The notes under the pieces were generated by a model that searched no databases, was not told where the DNA came from, and saw nothing but the letters and a program-made list of their open reading frames with translations. Below are positions 60,393 to 64,000 of a stretch of DNA of 64,000 bases, piece after piece (the first letter of the stretch is position 1; every line of letters begins with the position of its first letter). The translations under genes were made by a program, and so were the position numbers. The stretch is from Mycobacterium pseudokansasii (GTDB taxonomy: Bacteria > Actinomycetota > Actinomycetes > Mycobacteriales > Mycobacteriaceae), in NCBI RefSeq assembly GCF_900566075.1, contig NZ_UPHU01000001.1, positions 2,666,001 to 2,730,000 of the forward strand, in the 5' to 3' direction.

Positions 60393-61883
60393 ATGCGTAT
60401 CGCGGGTGAGCCCGATCTTCAACAGCTCTACCATAACCGGTTCGGCCATGCCCGGGAAGCGCGATCGGCCATCTGGGGCGTGCTGGTCCGCGACTTCTTC
60501 CAGGCATGGATCAGGCGCAGCGACACGGTGCTGGACTTGGGTTGTGGTTACGGCGAATTCCTCAACCAGGTGAGTGCCGCCCGCCGGATCGGCGTCGATC
60601 TGAACCCCGACAGTGCCGGCATGCTCGAGGCCGGCGTCGAGTTCCACCACGGTAGCGCAGACGATCTGAGCTTCCTCGAAGATGACTCGGTGGATGTGGT
60701 CTTCACCAGCAACCTGCTCGAGCATCTGCCGAGCAAGGTCGAAGTCGAACGCACCATCGCCGAGGCCCGCCGGGTGCTGAAACCGGGTGGGCACTTCATC
60801 GCCATGGGGCCCAATATTCGCTTCGTCGGCGGCGACTACTGGGACTTCTGGGATCACACCGTGCCGATCAGCGACCGCTCGCTGATCGAGCTGCTGGAAT
60901 CCAACCAGCTCAAGATCGTCGATACCTATGACCGGTTCCTGCCGTACACGTCGAGGTCGCCGTGGCCGCAGGCGCCGCCCTTGGTGCGACTGTACCTGCA
61001 CTCCAAGATCATGTGGCCGGTCTTCGGTAAGCAGTTCGTGATCCGCGCCCGCAAGGCCCGGGCAGCGGCCGGAAGCGAGCGGCTGGTGAGCGTGGTCATC
61101 CCGGTCTACAACGAGGGCGAGAACATTCAGATCTGCGTCCGCAGACTCGCCCAGGCGCTCGCGGACATGCCTCATGAACTGTTGGTCTGCTATGACTTCG
61201 ACGAGGACACGACGCTGCCGGCGCTGGCGGCCATGCCCGACAAGCCGGCCACCGTCCGACTGGTCCGCAACTCCATCGGCAAGGGCGTGGCCAATGCGCT
61301 GATCGCCGGCTTTGCCGCGGCCCGGGGTGATGTCGTGGTCACCAGCATGGCCGACCTGTCCGATCCGCCGTCGGCAATTCCGTTGATGGCAGCCAAGATT
61401 CGCGACGAGGCGGCCGACATCGTCAGCGGGTCCCGGTACATGCCCGGCGGCTCCCAAACCGGGGGACCGCGGATGAAGACCCTGATGTCACGCACGGCCG
61501 GGCTGAGCTTGCATTACCTGGGCCGGGTGCCGACGCATGATGCCACCACCAACTTCCGCGCTTACAGCCGCCGTTTCCTCGACGATGTCCCGGTGGAGAG
61601 TCTGCGGGGGTTCGAAGTGGGGCTGGAACTCACGACGAAGGCGCACCTGTTGGGCTATCGGGTCGACGAGGTACCCAGCAGCTGGGAGGACCGCACCGCC
61701 GGCACCAGCAAGTTCGACTTGGCGGGTTGGCTGCCGGCGTATCTGCACTGGTACGGGCTGGCCATGCGGCGGCCGATGTTGCGCTGGACGGGCGGTGGGC
61801 TGGCAGCGATCGCAGCCGCACAGCTTGTGCGCCGTCATCGACTGGGCGACTCTGACGAGAGCTCAGCGCGAAAGGCCCCGTAG
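60393..61883 (+). CDS. Methyltransferase-glycosyltransferase fusion protein
   Basis: A 496-residue two-domain protein. Residues 1-215 are a class I SAM-dependent methyltransferase (motif I VLDLGCGYGEF at 46-56, FTSNLLEHLP, RRVLKPGGHFIAMGP). Residues 230-455 are a GT2-type glycosyltransferase (SVVIPVYNEGENIQ, VTSMADLSDPPSAIPLMA, VSGSRYMPGGSQTGG). A C-terminal hydrophobic segment (WTGGGLAAIAAAQLV) may anchor it. The GT2 half resembles polyprenyl-phosphate sugar synthases of the DPM1 type. The fusion suggests that a transferred sugar or its acceptor is also methylated. It begins 30 bp after the epimerase gene. Confidence 0.85.
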   Translation: MRIAGEPDLQQLYHNRFGHAREARSAIWGVLVRDFFQAWIRRSDTVLDLGCGYGEFLNQVSAARRIGVDLNPDSAGMLEAGVEFHHGSADDLSFLEDDSVDVVFTSNLLEHLPSKVEVERTIAEARRVLKPGGHFIAMGPNIRFVGGDYWDFWDHTVPISDRSLIELLESNQLKIVDTYDRFLPYTSRSPWPQAPPLVRLYLHSKIMWPVFGKQFVIRARKARAAAGSERLVSVVIPVYNEGENIQICVRRLAQALADMPHELLVCYDFDEDTTLPALAAMPDKPATVRLVRNSIGKGVANALIAGFAAARGDVVVTSMADLSDPPSAIPLMAAKIRDEAADIVSGSRYMPGGSQTGGPRMKTLMSRTAGLSLHYLGRVPTHDATTNFRAYSRRFLDDVPVESLRGFEVGLELTTKAHLLGYRVDEVPSSWEDRTAGTSKFDLAGWLPAYLHWYGLAMRRPMLRWTGGGLAAIAAAQLVRRHRLGDSDESSARKAP

Positions 61884-62036
61884 CTGAAGTGAATTGGAGC
61901 TAACCCAGAGGCGTGCTAACGGCGCCACCTACCGCCGTGTCATGCCAGTAATGGCTCGTTTTTTCCAGCTAAATGGTCAATTGTTTTGGCAGAAAGTGGC
62001 CATATACCTACTTGGCTCCGTCTACACTTCATCTGC
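61884..62036 (+). promoter_or_regulatory. Upstream region of lipoprotein gene with putative leaderless -10 box
   Basis: This 150-bp stretch is comparatively AT-rich (TTTTTTCCAGCTAAATGG, TTGTTTTGGC). TACACT at 62023-62028 fits a -10 box eight bases before ATG 62037, with no ribosome site between, so the lipoprotein message may be leaderless. Confidence 0.45.
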
Positions 62037-62480
62037 ATGAAGCCCCTTGCAGTGGTTGCCGGTGCGCTACTGCTTTCAGCGTGCGGGGGAGGTACGAACA
62101 CCACAGCCTCGACGGTGACCATCACGCAAACTGTCACGGTACAGGCCACCGCCCCGCAAACGGCGGGTGATCTCAAGCCGCCGCCACCTGCGGGTTCCAA
62201 GACCGTCATTGACCCCTTCGGCACATATACCGGTGTGATCGACAGGGACGGCACCTATCTGGTCGGAATGGACATCATGCCGGGGATGTATCGCACAGCC
62301 GGTGGGACGATATGTAATTGGGCGCGGCTGCGTAGCCTTGATACCAACGACGTCATCGATAGCTGGAAGGGCAGCGGTCCGCAGCGAATCCAGATCCAGG
62401 AGAGTGACACCGCGTTCTTGACGCAAAACTGCGGTACCTGGCAGATGGTGCATGTCCCGAGCGTCACGGGACTCGGGTGA
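62037..62480 (+). CDS. Putative lipoprotein
   Basis: A 147-residue secreted lipoprotein. The signal peptide KPLAVVAGALLLSAC ends in a lipobox (LSAC, lipidated Cys near residue 16). A Thr-rich stalk (TTASTVTITQTVTVQATAP) is followed by a globular domain with DGTYLVGMDIMPGMYRTAGG, CNWARLRSLDTNDVIDSWKG and FLTQNCGTWQMV, whose two cysteines could form a disulfide. Similar domains occur in several mycobacterial lipoproteins, but I know no function. It may or may not belong to the adjoining glycan genes. Confidence 0.83.
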   Translation: MKPLAVVAGALLLSACGGGTNTTASTVTITQTVTVQATAPQTAGDLKPPPPAGSKTVIDPFGTYTGVIDRDGTYLVGMDIMPGMYRTAGGTICNWARLRSLDTNDVIDSWKGSGPQRIQIQESDTAFLTQNCGTWQMVHVPSVTGLG

Positions 62481-62551
62481 CGATCCATTCCAGGGTGAGC
62501 GGGTCGCGCTGTGCCTCAACCAGTTGGGTATGTGCCTATGGCCGTTGATGC

Positions 62552-62568
62552 GGCCCGCGAGGCGGGCC
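62552..62568. terminator. Small GC hairpin after the lipoprotein gene
   Basis: GGCCCGC-GAG-GCGGGCC is a perfect 7-bp hairpin with a 3-base loop, 72 bp beyond the lipoprotein stop in the otherwise empty 240-bp gap before the next gene. There is no U-tract, so its role as a terminator is tentative. Confidence 0.35.
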
Positions 62569-62720
62569 TCACAAACTCTGATGAGAAGTGTGCTGGAAGC
62601 TCGCCGCACAACTCGGAGACGAGCTGCCCGGAGCGAAGCGACGAACTCCTTGGAGATCGTCGCCCCGGTCGACCCAAAGCGCAAATTCTTCTGGATTCAT
62701 TGTCGGTGTGCCGCAGTCGG

Positions 62721-64000
62721 GTGAGCAGGGCCTCGGGACGAGTCGGAACATGGTTCTCGACGACGACATGGGGCTCCGCCTTGTGGCAGCGAGCTCTGGT
62801 GGCTGTCATCGCTGCTGTCATCTTCTGGCCACAACCATCGGTCGACCCTAGCGTTGGGCTCGATCCGTCGTGGCAGGCTGGGCTCGCTCTGGCCCGAATT
62901 GACCATATTGCGTGGGGTCGCGAATTGGTATTCACGTACGGGCCCCTGGGCTTCCTGCGAACCAGCGCCTATTACTCATTCGAGCAGTCACTGCTCGCCA
63001 CGATCTGCCAGGTAATCATCATCGCCGCACTGTTCCTCGGCATCGCGGCAGCCCTGCGCCTGCGCCACTCTCCGCTGACATCGCTCGTCGGCGCGTTCGT
63101 GCTGACCGGCATCCTCACCGTCCTGCACCTCGGCCACGGTTTGGCTTTCAGAGGTTTTTCCTCCCTGGAAATGATGTATCCCGAGCTGGCCGTTCTCGCG
63201 GCGTTCGTGTGGGCGAGCGTGCCCCTATTGCAGCGCGAGCCCAAGCGATCGACGGTGTTCACGACCTGCGCCGTGCTCGGTGCCGTCGCAGGGTTTCAGC
63301 TGTTGATGAAATTCAACACCGGCCTCGCGATCATGGTTATCGCGTTGGCGACGTCGGTGCTGCTCGGTTGGAAAGCTGTCGGCCGGCATTGCGCAACGGT
63401 AGCCGCATTCGCGGTGTCCACCCTCATTTGGTGGGTGCTCGCCGGCCAACGACCGGGAGACCTTCCGTCATGGCTTCGGGGCAGCGCCGCGATTGCATCG
63501 GGTTACACCGACGGGATGGCGACCGCGCCGCTCCCGCAGTGGGCCTTGCCTTCAGTCGTATTGAGCCTCGCCTGGATGGGTGGGCTCTGCGTGATGTTCG
63601 TACGGGGAGGCCACGAGATACCGCGCCGCTACCTGGTGCTCGTTGTCCTCGCGTCGCTGATCGCCGGAAAGGCCGCGTTCGGACGTTTCGAACCGTGGCA
63701 CTTCGCCATTCTGGTCGGCGTGATAGTTGTTGCGCTGGCCATCACGCCCTGGCCCAGGGCTCGCCGTCGTACGTTGGTGGTGATTGCCCTGGCAGTCGCT
63801 TTGGTTGTTGTGGTCGACCTTGGGGGGATCCCCGCTCTGTCCGATCGCGGTGTGTTGGCCATGCAGGCACCGGTGCAAGCGGTGGACCGCATTGTCACGT
63901 TCGCCTCGCCCGGTCATGTGCAGCAAAAAATCGAACAAGCCAAGGCACGCCAGCGCGCACTTTATGGCATCCCGGACCGCTTCATCAAGACGATCGGCTC
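62721..64000 (+). CDS. Large multi-pass membrane protein (glycan-cluster paralogue 2), runs off window
   Basis: An open frame of more than 426 residues from GTG 62721 (SRASGRVGTWFSTTTWGSALWQ) to the window end without a stop. It aligns along its whole length with the protein at 55386-57290: SVDPSVGLDPSWQAGLALARIDHIAWG, ELVFTYGPLGFL, LLMKFNTGLA, IWWVLAGQR, AFGRFEPWHF, and RQRALYGIPDRFIKTIGS at the edge. It therefore has the same multi-helix N-terminal part and should have the same outer domain. GTG 62706 in frame is an alternative start. The function is unknown; probably cell-surface glycan assembly by context. Confidence 0.8.
   Translation, partial: MSRASGRVGTWFSTTTWGSALWQRALVAVIAAVIFWPQPSVDPSVGLDPSWQAGLALARIDHIAWGRELVFTYGPLGFLRTSAYYSFEQSLLATICQVIIIAALFLGIAAALRLRHSPLTSLVGAFVLTGILTVLHLGHGLAFRGFSSLEMMYPELAVLAAFVWASVPLLQREPKRSTVFTTCAVLGAVAGFQLLMKFNTGLAIMVIALATSVLLGWKAVGRHCATVAAFAVSTLIWWVLAGQRPGDLPSWLRGSAAIASGYTDGMATAPLPQWALPSVVLSLAWMGGLCVMFVRGGHEIPRRYLVLVVLASLIAGKAAFGRFEPWHFAILVGVIVVALAITPWPRARRRTLVVIALAVALVVVVDLGGIPALSDRGVLAMQAPVQAVDRIVTFASPGHVQQKIEQAKARQRALYGIPDRFIKTIG

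Overview
The window is a high-GC actinobacterial chromosome segment. Gene content and order follow the Mycobacterium tuberculosis H37Rv stretch from about Rv1456c to Rv1498A: ctaA, an ABC exporter, mptB, the suf operon with an intein in sufB, fadE15, a PE_PGRS gene, ctpD, thioredoxins, acn, ripAB-moxR1, fabG1-inhA-hemZ and mutAB-meaB-lipL. Several loci differ from H37Rv, as far as I recall that genome. An acetamidase/FmdB pair, a two-component locus, an arsenic island and a different glycan cluster are added, and mazEF4 is missing. The source is therefore most likely a slow-growing, PE_PGRS-bearing mycobacterium related to, but outside, the M. tuberculosis complex. No species is claimed.

Layout. 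1-4040 (minus strand): heme A synthase, ABC-2 exporter, mannosyltransferase MptB. 4144-11412 (plus): SufR operator and sufRBDCSUT, the Fe-S cluster assembly operon with 4-8 bp overlaps or very short gaps; sufB holds a 359-aa intein and a striking AT-rich patch. 11431-13117: divergent formamidase/acetamidase and FmdB-like zinc ribbon. 13147-16206 (minus): FadE15 and PE_PGRS29-like protein. 16544-22174 (plus): CtpD, a broken and an intact thioredoxin, EchA12, an ABC-F protein and a small HTH protein. 22227-25646 (minus): acnR-acn. 25992-32272 (plus): membrane protein, peptidoglycan hydrolases RipA/RipB and the MoxR1-DUF58-VWA set. 32338-32827: relic of a DUF559/AbiEi-like gene. 32976-35622 (plus): fabG1-inhA (FAS-II) and hemZ. 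35588-38557: Rv1486c-like protein, NfeD, SPFH and DoxX proteins. 38554-42930: truncated F420-type oxidoreductase, TetR with twin operators, two proline-rich membrane proteins and a two-component system. 43340-46179: arsenic/metal island. 46195-47248: relics of a serine protease and a PE_PGRS gene. 47493-55239: VTT membrane protein, methylmalonyl-CoA mutase with its chaperone, LipL and dodecin. 55386-64000: glycan or glycolipid cluster (GtrA, nucleotide-sugar dehydrogenase, epimerase, methyltransferase-glycosyltransferase fusion, lipoprotein) bracketed by two paralogous multi-pass membrane proteins.

The genes mostly serve core mycobacterial physiology: Fe-S assembly and its consumers (aconitase), CtpD and thioredoxins, envelope building (mycolates, lipomannan, peptidoglycan hydrolysis, surface glycan) and propionate metabolism. 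The newest-looking layers are the stress and metal loci between 38.5 and 46.2 kb and the glycan cluster at the right end. Decay is visible. Three genes carry single in-frame stops that could each come from one G:C to A:T change, and three loci are gene relics. A small palindromic repeat occurs four times, always between genes.
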